Of a stretch of DNA of 64,000 nt, positions 45,062 to 54,855 are shown in pieces. The DNA is from Tillandsia leiboldiana (lineage: Eukaryota > Streptophyta > Magnoliopsida > Poales > Bromeliaceae): the NCBI GenBank assembly GCA_029204045.2, contig CM055061.1, forward strand, positions 45,656,977-45,720,976, written 5' to 3'. A program made the translations under genes and the position numbers. Position 1 is the first letter of the stretch; each line of letters starts with the position of its first letter. The notes beneath the pieces are model-generated. The model worked only from the letters and a program-made list of their open reading frames with translations. It was not told the DNA's origin and did no database searches.

Positions 45062-46093
45062 TTAGCTTATGACTGTATGTAATGCTTTGATTGGTTTTCC
45101 CTTAATATTTTTCTGAATCTCTGCATTACATGTTTTCAATGCTCTTCGTTTTTATGTTTTGTTTCTTTTAAGACAAAAGGTTTTTTATCGAACAAGTGCA
45201 TTGAATGAAAAGGGTTTTCACTTTCAATCACTCCAATTTAATTTTATTTGGATTATCAACTTTACTCCATAATCATAATCTTGAAGATACTTCATTATAG
45301 GAGTTTTTGATCTTATAAGCATCAAATTTTAGAAATCATGTGTGATCTTTAGATGCTTAATCTATCTCGGTTGTGTGAGTTCATTGTGATAAACGTGAGA
45401 CAACCAATAGACTAAAATTTGGGATTTAATTCTTTCACGTAAGAGATTGCATTCTTACAAGGGTATTGAAATGATTTGCAAAAAGATGTGGAAAGAGTTA
45501 CATCCGAAAGGAGTGTGAAAACTACCACCACATGCTGGAAAGAGCTGCCACCCCGGTCGTCCGGTTTGTGTGTGAAGCTACCACATGTTATGGATGCTTG
45601 TTAGTATTTTATGAGAAAATCTTTAGTTGAAGCATTTGGAGATTTATATGCAAAACTCTTATATTTTGAACAATCTCCTGGTTGGTATAAGGTGGGATAG
45701 TTGAAAGATGCTCAAAGAGCCACCCTTAGGTATTCTAGTGATTATCTCAATTTGAAAGGGTAGAATTCAAGATTGATGTCGTTTGGAAATCTCCGTATGT
45801 CATCTTTGTAAATCCGTTACATCTTGATAGACTTTGGATCTCAAGATTATTTTTGATGACTTGTGTTTGATGAATATAACATGAAAAACGGTTTATAATG
45901 TTTTACCTTTATTTTTCATGATTTTGGAGTAAATCTTTTTAATTTTGTGAAATTAATTGGATTGAATGACATCTATGTGAATTCACTGTTTAAAGCACTT
46001 AAATTGATTTCTTGATGGAATACAAATCGGTATTTGAAGAGTTCCTAAAATTTGGATTTGTTTCAAGAAATTTTTGCTTTTTGGCTCTGTTGT
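45062..46093 (+). other. Element B spacer between gag and the extra ORF promoter
   Basis: Non-coding, nearly collinear with A 35626-36650. Includes the conserved block at about 45515-45590. Confidence 0.7.
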
Positions 46094-46452
46094 TCCGGTA
46101 CCTGCTTTTAGTACCTGAAAATTCAATCCGGATTAGAAAATCCAATCCGGATCCCGAATGTGATGTTTTCTGGTTTTTCACTTGCGTACCGGTACTACAT
46201 TTTTAGTACCGGAACTACATTGCGGATCCGGATCCCCCTGCCTGACAATCCGGATCACGAACGATGGTTTTTCGGCTTTTACACTGCGTACCGGTACGCG
46301 GCTTCTGGTACCGGTACGCGATCTGGGATTCCTTATATTCCGAGACTACATTGTTTTATTTCATCTCTCCCACTTCAAAACCCTCCCTCTCTCTCTCTAA
46401 AACATCTCTAAGGGGTTTCTCATCAAGATCAAGTGATTTGTTGCTTTGATTT
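46094..46452 (+). promoter_or_regulatory. Internal promoter and leader exon of the element B extra ORF (predicted)
   Basis: Contains both motif types: GTACCGGTAC at 46186, 46288 and 46308, GATCCGGATC at 46225, and near matches at about 46096, 46145 and 46253. They are followed by a TATA-like ttatatt near 46334 and a CT-rich, plant-leader-like stretch (46370-46400). The predicted leader exon ends at the donor GTAAGT (46453). Confidence 0.6.
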
Positions 46453-46817
46453 GTAAGTTTCTTCATTAATCTTGTTTACTTTTGTTTCAAAACCCTAGTT
46501 TTTAGGTTTTGATGTTTTATTTTGGGATTTTTGAGTTGATCCTTACTCTAAATGAAATCTCTTGCTTAAATCACTCTTAATTCATGTTTAGAACATATAT
46601 GGTTGCTTTCTATCTAATTAGATTAATGTTTCCATGCTTATTTGATTGAATCTAACTTTTTCATATGTTCTTAGCATAAAAGAAATTGAGAATTAGGGCT
46701 TTTAATGTAAATGATTTGTAAATGATGAAACATCAATTGTGACTTGTTTAGAATGTTTCTTGGACATGTTTAAGCCTTCCTATGCGATCAAATCATAGTG
46801 CATTGTGTTCTTTGTAG
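46453..46817 (+). other. Predicted leader intron of the element B extra ORF
   Basis: Donor GTAAGT at 46453-46458; acceptor tgttctttgtag ends at 46817, three bases before the ATG. An alternative acceptor cttcttgcattag ends at 46848, before the ATG at 46857. T-rich interior as usual for plant introns. Confidence 0.55.
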
Positions 46818-46820
46818 GAA

Positions 46821-48179
46821 ATGGCATTTTCATGGCTTCTTGCATTAGTGGTTTTGATGGCCACTGGAAGTGGACGTGGTCGCGGTTCAGGAAAGAAAAA
46901 GGCTACCAAGCGATCACGCAACGAGGATTCAACTAGCTCAGATTCTGAACATTCCTCAGAATATGAAGAGGAATCAGTTCAAGGAAAGGGGAAAGCACCT
47001 TTGGCTTCAAGGAAAAAGAAGGGTGCGGATTCTCCTCCGCGTAGAAGTACCGGTGGACCGGTAATACGCGAGCGCTCTCAACGGAGATCAAATGTTGATG
47101 AAAGTGAACCGCATGTGAGTGCAAAACGCCGTGCCAGATTTGCGAACCGCACATGCATTGGAGAGCGACACGTGAACTTTAACGAGCTATGTCGTGAGGT
47201 GCCAGACTTTGCAAGGCTTTTGGAACGAAGCCATATTCGGCCACTTGGCAGAGTTCAACCTAAGATGGGCTTTTGTGTGGAGATCATCAGGGAGTTTTAC
47301 ATGCGAGGTAACATACTTCAAAAAGACCATGAATCCGGAGCTTTCGTCTTTGAAACAACAGTTAGAGACGTCAAGTTTGACATTACTCCAGCAGTAATTG
47401 GTGCAAACCTTGGATTAGCTGTTGACACTTCTGGTCTTTATTACACTGAGGGTAATTTCCAACATGATACCCATTGGGATATGGTTGTGGACTCTATTTG
47501 CAAGACAGGGACGCGCACGAACAGATCATATGTTGAATCAAAGGACCTAAAACCAGAGTATCATATTTTGTCCTTAATTGTATGCTACAACCTATTGCCC
47601 ACACTGGGGACCAAAAGGATTCGATGGGATCGATTGTTACTTCTCTTTGTCCTCGGTCACCTGGAAAGTGCAAATGGAATTAACACAAACATTCCATTTC
47701 TCATTTGGCAGCAAATGGTACATGTCATTGAAGGATCAAGGCAACGTGACCTTCTACCGTATCCAATCTTGATTACTAGTATTCTGGAAGATCACGGAGT
47801 TGACATTTCTTGTGCCAAATATGATTATGGCTTGGGGGCAATTGATGGAATCACTTTAGCCAAGTCAATCAGCACTTTGAAGACTTTTGGGCATACAAAA
47901 GCCTATGCAAGTGAAGCGACAGTGAGTGCACCACCTCGTCAAGAATCTCCTGAACCAGATGAGGTCATAACTCTTCAAACCTTGCATCGGGATGTTCGTT
48001 CATTAAAGCAAAGGATGGAGCAAAGGATGGAGCAAGGCTTCAAGAAACTTGAGGATGGTTTAAAGAAAATCTTCGATATCCTTGGGTGCAAACATGATGA
48101 TGTGGTCACTGGAGCAACTGCACCGAGTACATCGCATGGACCAACATCACATGATGATGATTCAAATGAGGATGAGTGA
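46821..48179 (+). CDS. Extra (third) ORF of element B, intact
   Basis: 452 codons without a break. Features in order: an optional hydrophobic start (residues 2-12, FSWLLALVVLM) followed by a second Met (residue 13); a basic and Ser/Glu-rich region (about 14-95); a conserved core from RTCIGERHVNF through EIIREFY, VIGANLGLAVD, LKPEYHILSLIVCYNLLP, LLLLFVLGHLESANGINTNIPFLIWQQM and LLPYPILITSIL (about 110-330); and a C-terminal heptad-like segment (LKQRMEQRMEQGFKKLEDGLKKIF) with an acidic tail. No catalytic motif is recognised. The core resembles, as far as I can tell, the plant domain databases name putative plant transposon protein. It occupies the position of the env-like ORF of some Sireviruses, but I see no convincing envelope features. 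Whether translation starts at 46821 or 46857 depends on splicing. Confidence 0.85.
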   Translation: MAFSWLLALVVLMATGSGRGRGSGKKKATKRSRNEDSTSSDSEHSSEYEEESVQGKGKAPLASRKKKGADSPPRRSTGGPVIRERSQRRSNVDESEPHVSAKRRARFANRTCIGERHVNFNELCREVPDFARLLERSHIRPLGRVQPKMGFCVEIIREFYMRGNILQKDHESGAFVFETTVRDVKFDITPAVIGANLGLAVDTSGLYYTEGNFQHDTHWDMVVDSICKTGTRTNRSYVESKDLKPEYHILSLIVCYNLLPTLGTKRIRWDRLLLLFVLGHLESANGINTNIPFLIWQQMVHVIEGSRQRDLLPYPILITSILEDHGVDISCAKYDYGLGAIDGITLAKSISTLKTFGHTKAYASEATVSAPPRQESPEPDEVITLQTLHRDVRSLKQRMEQRMEQGFKKLEDGLKKIFDILGCKHDDVVTGATAPSTSHGPTSHDDDSNEDE

Positions 48180-48815
48180 TCTCTTTTCCTTCTTGTTTTT
48201 TGGTTTTCAGTTTCCTTTCACGTTGTGATGAACAAGAACTCTAATCGTCTTGTAACTAAGAACTTATCCTCCTAGTATTTTTACTTTTTGTTTATATTAA
48301 CCGTTTGACAATTTGTGACAAAAAGGGGGAGAACGGAAATAACGGAAATGATGGACATATCAAAAAAAGGGGGAGACAGAAAATAATGATTGCATCACAA
48401 AGGGGGAGGATATAGATGCTCAAGACAGGGGGAGAACATGGAGAACATGGATGCTTAAGATAGGGGGAGATAAAGAACAGATTGAAAGAGCCACAAAACA
48501 AAAGCTGGAAAAACAAAAGAACCAAATGGAAGACGAATCAAATGTAGGATTTTAACTTCTAACGACTAACGTTTGATTTTGTTTGGAGTTTTGTTTTGCA
48601 GGAATTACATCACTTTAAGACTCCAAGTCCTAAGTCATAGAGTATGTTCTAGGACTGTTTGGTTCAAATGTATTTTGTATTTATTGGATCTTTCACGCAA
48701 AGAAAATCAATGTTTTGGTGATAACATTGAGTTTCGTCTTTTTGGTTTAAGATGAGTGACTTGAGCGACTTTATGTATTTTTGGGTTTTGTCACGAAATT
48801 GCCAAAGGGGGAGAT
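48180..48815 (+). other. Element B 3' non-coding region with repeated polypurine tracts
   Basis: Tracts of the form (a)gggggag occur at about 48325, 48368, 48401, 48428, 48462 and at the LTR border (48806-48814). Only the last is in position to prime the LTR. Confidence 0.75.
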
Positions 48816-50088
48816 TGTTACGGCATTTTGTGTTGGCACATTTCGTGAGTTTGAGTCGGAGTCTTAAAGGGAACAAATTGTCAAATCGGCTTTCGAAGAC
48901 TCATTGAAGATTCAACATGAGCTCAAGATAACACTCAGGTATGGTTAATTAAACCATGGTGATTTAAGTTCATTTATAACCATTGGAATCAGGAACTTAG
49001 TGAAAACCGGTTTAGACTTGGTTTTAGGAACTTGGATTTAACTTACAATCTATTTTAAGTTTGGTTTCCGGTACTTGGTTTGATTTGGATAAAGCTTATC
49101 TTGGAAAAATCAGTTTTTACATTACGTACCGGAACCACACTTGAAGTTCCTCTAACCCGACACAGAATTTTCTGTAAATTGCACTGCGTACCGGAACACG
49201 GACTCGCGTACCGGAACACAATAGAAAAATCTGTGGTTTGCACCATTGCGTACCGGAACGTGATATTTGGTACCGGTACACAATGCCCCATCGGGATAAA
49301 TTTCCTAAACCGACTTTTATCGTTTTCCAAGGGTTATAAATAGATACTTAGGGTTTCTAAACGGGGGTGACCAATACAAATCAATTCAGAAACACTCGTG
49401 AGCAACCCTAGAGGCTGGTTTTTACCGTTCTTCTCTTTCGCCTCTATTAGGTCAATTCGACGGTTCTTCCATGATCTATCTTTCGTCGAATTGATCTAGT
49501 CTTTGCTTAGAGATTTCTTCTACGGTTCCTTCATGATAATCTAAGCAAAGGATCACCATCGAAGCCTATATTCTATATCGGCTATTTGCGTCGTGGATTC
49601 GGCGTGACATCGTGGATTCGATGTGTTGAAGGCGTTTCGTGGATTCGAAACGTGTGCTCGTGGATTCGAGTGGCGTTCGTGGATTCGAACGTGTGCAGTG
49701 GACGTGCAATCGGTGGAGCGCGAGGTCCGAAGAAATTGAAGGAGGGGTTGACACCTTGTTATTCTTCTTTTCTTAGAGGATTGTTATTGCGTGGACATCC
49801 AACCGTTCAGCGCAAGGTCCGAAGAAGCTGAAGGAGGGGTTGAGTCCGTGGAGTCGGTAATCACCTTGTTATTTTTCTATTCTTAGTGGATTGTCATTGC
49901 GTGTTGGTCCCGTGGTTTTTCTCCTGGATTGGAGTTTCCACGTAAATCTCGGTGTGCTGTTTTTATTTTCCGCATTGGTTTTTATTTTGCACTGAGATTG
50001 AGTTTTTAAGTATTACACCTATTCACCCCCCCCTCTAGTTGTTTGATAGTACCTATTTAGATCCTTGTGGATCCTATAAAAACTTACA
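48816..50088 (+). repeat. 3' LTR of element B
   Basis: 1273 bp, same layout as the left LTR (motifs from 49126, TATA box near 49335, hairpins 49587-49696). Confidence 0.96.
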
Positions 50089-50093
50089 CCAAA

Positions 50094-51710
50094 TACAATG
50101 TCATCGACATAGATTTGTGCTACAATGAAATTGTTTTGATAATGCTTCACAAAGAGAGTCCTGTCAGCTCCCCCTCGAGTATAGCCCTTCTCCAAAAGGT
50201 GCTTTGTCAACCTTTCGTACCATGCTCGCGGTGCTTGTTTCAGACCGTAAAGAGCCTTTTTCAAACGAAAAACATGGTTAGGTTGTTTATGGTCTACAAA
50301 ACCTTTCGGTTGAGCCACATAAACTTCCTCATTTAAAAACCCATTTAGAAACGCGCTCTTAACGTCCATTTGAAATAATTTGATTTTAAAATGACAAACA
50401 ATAGCAAATAGTATACGAATGGACTCGAGTCTAACTACAGGGGCGAAAGTTTCATCAAAGTCTATACCTTCTACTTGAGAGTAGCCTTGAGCAACTAATC
50501 GTGCCTTGTTCCTGATGATAGTACCATCCTCATTTTTCTTATTCTTGAAAATCCATTTGGTACCTATCACATTATGTTGCTTCGAAGGCTTCGTTAATTC
50601 CCAGACTTTGTTTCGCTCAAATTGATGGAGCTCTTCCTGCATTGCTTCAATCCAGTAGTCATCCTGAAGAGCTTCATCTATATTCTTTGGTTCGATTAAA
50701 GATACGTAGCAAGCGAATCCACAAACCAACTGCCTCCGAGTTCTAACTCCTTCTTGTGGGTCTCCAATGATGTTTGATTCAAGATGATCCTTGGAGATGC
50801 GTAAAGTTTGAGGTAACGGAGTACTCGGAGGTACATGAGACGATTCCTGCACATCAGATAAACTTGAAGAACCATTAGATGCATCATTAATATTGGAAGT
50901 ATTATCATGAGAAGATGCAATGGCAGGTGTATCATCATCTAGAGAGATATCGAGGGTAGATTTTTCAGATGCAAAGTGAAAAGCTTCATCTACTTTAACA
51001 TTTATCGATTCTACGGTCGTCTTAGATTCTAAGTTAAAAACTCGATATGCTCTACTGTTTGTAGAATAACCCAAGAAAATTCCTTCGTCACTTCGAGAGT
51101 CAAATTTTTCAAGATTTTCGCGGTCACGCAAAACATAACACCGACTCCCAAAGATACGAAAATATTTGATGTTGGGTTTTCTACCACATCATAGTTCAAA
51201 TGGTGTATTTAACGTTCCCGGGCGCAAATAAACTCGATTAATTACATAGATTGCAGTGTTCACAGCTTCAGCCCAAAAATGTAGCGGTAAATTCCGGCTG
51301 TGAAGCATAACACGTGCCATCTCTTGAACAACACGGTTTTTGCGCTCGACTACAGCATTCTGTTGAGGTGTATAGGGTGCCGAGAATTCATGTTTAATGC
51401 CATTGGAAGTGCAAAAATCAATAAATTTTGAATTTATGAATTCTCCACCTCTATCACTTCTAACACGAGTAATCTTTTCATTCTTTTCAATCATAATACG
51501 ATGGCAAATCTCGTGAAAAGAATCAAAAGTATCAGCTTTCTCTTTTAAAAATGCTACCCAAGAATATCGAGAGAAATAATCAACCAATAAGAAAATATAC
51601 CATTTACCTCCCAAAGATAGTTGACGGGTCGGCCAAAAGAAAGAAAAATAGTCTACATAAACTACACAACATTTAATCGTAGAACGATTAAAGACAAGGA
51701 AGGATTTCAC
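50094..51710 (-). pseudogene. Element F pol, N-terminal part (integrase, RT)
   Basis: The integrase core begins around GPTRQLSLGG (near 51630) and runs through RSDRGGEF, PYTPQQNAVVERKN and LPLHFWAEAVNTA. A TGA at 51189-51191 replaces the Trp codon that C keeps (ELW), and the same frame continues to 50094. RT reads KWIFKNKKNEDGTI, FQMDVKSAFLNGFLNEEVYV, RLKKALYGLKQAPRAWYERL and YVDDIVFG, where element B cuts in. Protease, the pre-integrase zinc region and the first integrase Asp are missing between the gag stop and this frame. Confidence 0.9.
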
Positions 51711-52294
51711 CTTTGCATACCCAAACCTTTTGAGTTTTGGAGTATGTTGGCAATGGTTGAGAAATTTTCCTTGATGAAGACGTCTTGTATGATTGATCTT
51801 TTTCTTTTGTCATCGTCTTGTTTGAAGTACTACCAATGTTCTTTTCTTTTGAAAAGTCCTTCTTTGAATTCCGGGGAGTGAACTTATTGGTAGCAGTTGC
51901 AAGATGTGGTTGATTTGATCTTTGAGCTCCAATCTTGCAATTTCTTTCAATGTGCCCTGCAAAATTACAACGAAAACATACCTTTGTGCTTGACGATTCC
52001 GAAGAGAGTGAAGTAGGCTTGTTGTCGTTGGTTGTCGTGAATTCCGGTGTCGGAGGAGGAGATACCGACTGAGGCACAAAGACTGTCCCAACCGAACTAA
52101 AGTTGTCTTCAGTTCGATTGTATCCGAGGCCGAACTTGTTTGTTTGACCAAGACCAAGAAGTTTATCCAACTTACTCCTTCCAGAAGAAAATTGCTGTAA
52201 GTCATCCTTGAGTTGGAAAATGGTCTCTGTCATTTCCAATTTTTCCTGTCGGGCCTCGCCGTAGAGCTTCAAGAAGTAATTCGCTTTGTTCACC
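51688..52294 (-). pseudogene. Element F gag, C-terminal part
   Basis: From VNKANYFLKLYGEARQEK (coiled-coil end) through LLGLGQTNKFGLGY, the zinc knuckle CFRCNFAGHIERNC and a Ser/Lys-rich tail ending KGEILPCL. Separated from its upstream half by the Cassandra-type TRIM at 52295. Confidence 0.88.
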
Positions 52295-52415
52295 TGTGAC
52301 ACCCCCGGAATTTGAAATAGTCCTATATATAAATGATATAATAGGACTAAAAAAAAAAACTCTTAACCCGGCTATAGCATTTTGGATGGTAGCAAGATCC
52401 AAGAGGAACATGAGA

Positions 52416-52468
52416 GTTAAGCGTGCTAGAGCTAGAGTAGTTCTAGGATGGGTGACCCCCTGGGAAGT
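52416..52468 (+). promoter_or_regulatory. 5S rRNA-derived Pol III promoter region in LTR1
   Basis: Corresponds to the internal control region of 5S genes: taagcgtgct, gagtagt(t/a)ctaggatgg and gtgacc, then ctgggaagt. Other copies are at 53004-53056 (+) in LTR2 and 52816-52868 (-) in the inverted solo LTR. Confidence 0.85.
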
Positions 52469-52804
52469 GGGGCGTCACAGTTGGTATCAGAGCCATTCAC
52501 CAGCCGGTAATGTGAGATGAGTCTCAGCTGAGCCAGGGTTATATAGCGGGTAGAGCGAGGCTCCCCGGCTAATGACCGTTGTGGGTGGAGTGCAGCTCCC
52601 CACAAGGTCGGCTAAGGCTAGCGAGACGAGTCTCACATCGCCTGGTGCTTGTGAGTGTGCTTGAGCCTGACGTGGACGTCAGGGCTTAAAGGGGGGAGGA
52701 ATGTGACACCCCCGGAATTTGAAATAGTCCTATATATAAATGATATAATAGGACTAAAAAAAAAACTCTTAACCCGGCTATAGCATTTTGGATGGTAGCA
52801 AGAT

Positions 52805-52981
52805 TGTGACGCCCCACTTCCCAGGGGGTCACCCATCCTAGAACTACTCTAGCTCTAGCACGCTTAACTCTCATGTTCCTCTTGGATCTTTCTACCATCC
52901 AAAATGCTATAGCCGGGTTAGAGATTTAGTCCTATTATATCATTTATATAGAGGACTAATCCAAATTCCGGGGGTGTCACA
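52805..52981 (-). mobile_element. Inverted Cassandra-type solo LTR nested in LTR2
   Basis: 177 bp, TGTGACGCC to GTGTCACA on the plus strand, i.e. the complement of the TRIM LTR. Flanked by a perfect target duplication AAGAT (52800-52804 and 52982-52986). It differs from LTR1 at several positions (e.g. gaggactaatccaaattcc), so it is an independent insertion reduced to one LTR. Confidence 0.9.
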
Positions 52982-53067
52982 AAGATCCAAGAGGAACATG
53001 AGAGTTAAGCGTGCTAGAGCTAGAGTAGTTCTAGGATGGGTGACCCCCTGGGAAGTGGGGCGTCACA

Positions 53068-53779
53068 TCACCATATCTATATAATTCTTCTCGAGTTGCT
53101 CATTGGACTCTTGAAGGGAAACATTTGCTTTTATCAAATTATCCCTTTCCACTTCAAGATCGGTCGAGAGAGAAGTTACCCTTTTTACTTCTTCTTCGAG
53201 ATCCTGCAATCTCCTTCTCAACCCCTTGTTTTGCTTAGCCGGTTTCTTTGAATCCCGTAAAAGTCTGTGGTAGGCTAAAGCAAAATCTTCACCTTCCGAA
53301 TCATCCGATTCATTGTCCGTTGCATTCTTTTCAACAGTGGAGTTGGACAGCGAGTCAGATGTACTTGGCATTAAGCACATGAAGGGTGAAGATGTGGACG
53401 CGTGGAATGCCGTTGCGCTTTCTTCTTCATCACTTGAGGATGACTCATTTGACGTTGAGTTGTCATCCCAAGTGACGGCTTGCATCACTTTCTTCTTCGA
53501 CGGATTCTTAGTTGGACACTCCGTTGAGATATGGCCGTATCCTCGGCACTTGAAGCATTGGACTTGTCCCTCTGAACTTTTCTTATCCTTTGAGAAGTTC
53601 TCTTGCTTTCTTGACTTGTAACTTGAAGTACCCTTGCCTTTCTTCGACTTTCTGAAGGATGGAGATTTACTTGAATTACCCCTTCGAAAGTTGCGGCGAA
53701 ACTTTCTTGTCAAGAGAGCGAGTTGCTTCTCAAAGTCCTCCATAGAAAGGTTGTCGTCATCGTCTGAGGAGGATGTATC
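53068..53779 (-). pseudogene. Element F gag, central part
   Basis: Reads from TDTSSSDDDDNLSMEDFEKQ through the zinc knuckle CFKCRGYGHISTEC to the coiled coil (ending KNYIDMV), where the TRIM interrupts. The N-terminal domain lies beyond element E. The first ~30 residues of the apparent open frame starting at 53875 belong to E's LTR. Confidence 0.88.
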
Positions 53780-54786
53780 TGTTACGGCTTTTTGTGTTGG
53801 CATATTTCGTGACTTGAGTAGTTGAGTTGTTGAGTTGAGTCGGAGTCTTGAAGTGATCAAATTGTCAATCAGCAATCGAAGACTTAGAGAAGATTCAACA
53901 AGATCTCAAGTTGACACTCAGTGTTTTGAGTCTTGAAGATTGAAGTAGAAGAATTGTGGATCAATTACATCAATCTTAAGGAAAATGGATTCGGATTGAT
54001 CAGGTACGTTTAACTAAATAATTTTGGTGATCCGAATACATTTGAGTGGTTTAGAAACACTTGGATAAGTTTTCATTGCTTAAAAATCAAAAACTGGACA
54101 AATTGGATGTTTCAGAATTTCTGATCCTGAACCGATCCGGATCAGAATTCCGATCCGGATCAGAATTCCGATCCGGATCCCGAACCTTGTTTTTTCAGGA
54201 ATTGCTGAAAAAAGACGACGATCAGGATCGCCGTAAATCCGATCCGGATTGTCGTACGGGAAAATTTCTGTTAAGTCAGTTTTTGATGCTTATCTCTTTC
54301 CAAAGGTTTCTAAACTATAAATAGACATTCAGGGTTTCTCAAAAACTACCGATTAATTTATAAAACACTTGAGAGCAACCCTAGAGGCTAGGTTTTTATC
54401 GTTCTTCTATATAGCCTCTTTTAGGTCAATTCGACGGTTCTTCCAAGATCTATCTTTTGTCGAATTGATCTAATCTTTGCTTAGAGATTTCTTCTACGGT
54501 TCCTCAATGAGAATCTAAGCAAAGGATCACCATCGAAACCAATATTTCTATTGGCTAAGTTTGCGTCGTGGATTCGACGTGGCATCGTGGATTCGGTGTG
54601 TTGAAGGTGTTTCGTGGATTCGAAACGTGTGCTCGTGGATTCGAGTGGCGTTCGTGGATTCGAACGTGTGCAGTGGACGTGCAATCGGTGGAGCGCAAGG
54701 TCCGAAGAAGTTGAAGGAGGGGTTGAGTCCGTGGATTCGGTAATCACCTTGTTATTCTTCTTTTCTTGGTGGATTGTTATTGCGTG
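53780..54786 (+). mobile_element. Copia element E: partial LTR
   Basis: Begins TGTTACGGC in the gag of F. Candidate target duplication gtatc at 53775-53779. GATCCGGATC-type motifs lie at about 54135-54247, TATA box TATAAATA at 54316-54323 and hairpins at 54562-54670. It is cut at 54787, before the LTR end, by element D. The rest of E must lie beyond the window. Confidence 0.88.
54562..54670 (+). repeat. Leader hairpin array with TGGATT loops (element E)
   Basis: Same five units as A. In the third stem the pair C-G of A (CGTTTCG/CGAAACG) is U-G in E (TGTTTCG/CGAAACG), a pairing-compatible change. Confidence 0.8.
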
Positions 54787-54817
54787 TGTCACGCCCCGAG
54801 TTTAAAAACCAGCGTCT

Positions 54818-54855
<38 letters not shown>

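Larger units (their letters stand above)
41800..50088 (+). mobile_element. Copia element B: gag plus extra ORF, no pol
   Basis: 8289 bp with two 1273-bp LTRs and a perfect target duplication CCAAA (41795-41799, 50089-50093), inserted in the RT gene of F. Primer-binding site tggtatcag from 43075; polypurine tract ccaaagggggagat just before 48816. I counted three LTR mismatches by eye, so this looks like the younger of the two fully bounded Copia insertions. Between gag and the extra ORF there is only non-coding DNA, so it must borrow reverse transcriptase, integrase and protease. Confidence 0.96.
52295..53067 (+). mobile_element. Cassandra-type TRIM retrotransposon
   Basis: LTR1 52295-52479 (185 bp, TGTGACACC to CGTCACA), primer-binding site tggtatcagagcc from 52482, 222-bp interior without coding capacity, polypurine tract aaaggggggagga (52688-52700), LTR2 52702-53067, which is itself interrupted. 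Perfect target duplication TCACC at 52290-52294 and 53068-53072. Each LTR contains a stretch matching the 3' half of plant 5S rRNA (gttaagcgtgct … ggatgggtgacc … ctgggaagt), the defining feature of Cassandra elements. The LTRs are shorter than those I remember for Cassandra. Confidence 0.92.
29369..53779 (-). mobile_element. Copia element F (Sirevirus-like), minus strand, multiply interrupted
   Basis: Read right to left: gag (from 53779), integrase, RT/RNase H, non-coding spacer, extra ORF, polypurine tract ccaaagggggagat (just right of 30708), 3' LTR 29369-30708. The LTR is 1340 bp, minus-strand start TGTTACGG, end ATAACCCAACA. Insertions within it are A, B, the Cassandra-type TRIM and E. 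The 5' LTR and N-terminal gag lie beyond E/D, outside the window. The candidate target duplication at the left is ccaga (29364-29368). It is the only element here that keeps gag, pol and the extra ORF, although all are broken. Confidence 0.92.

Noticed and set aside
46821..48179. Extra ORF as a retroviral-type envelope gene
   Set aside because: Position fits the env-like ORF of some Sireviruses, but I see no internal transmembrane anchor, cleavage site or glycoprotein pattern, and the only hydrophobic start may be an intron tract.
52416..52468. A genuine 5S rRNA gene
   Set aside because: Only the 3' half of 5S is matched, with changes, and it lies between TRIM LTR ends. It is the Cassandra-type 5S-derived block.
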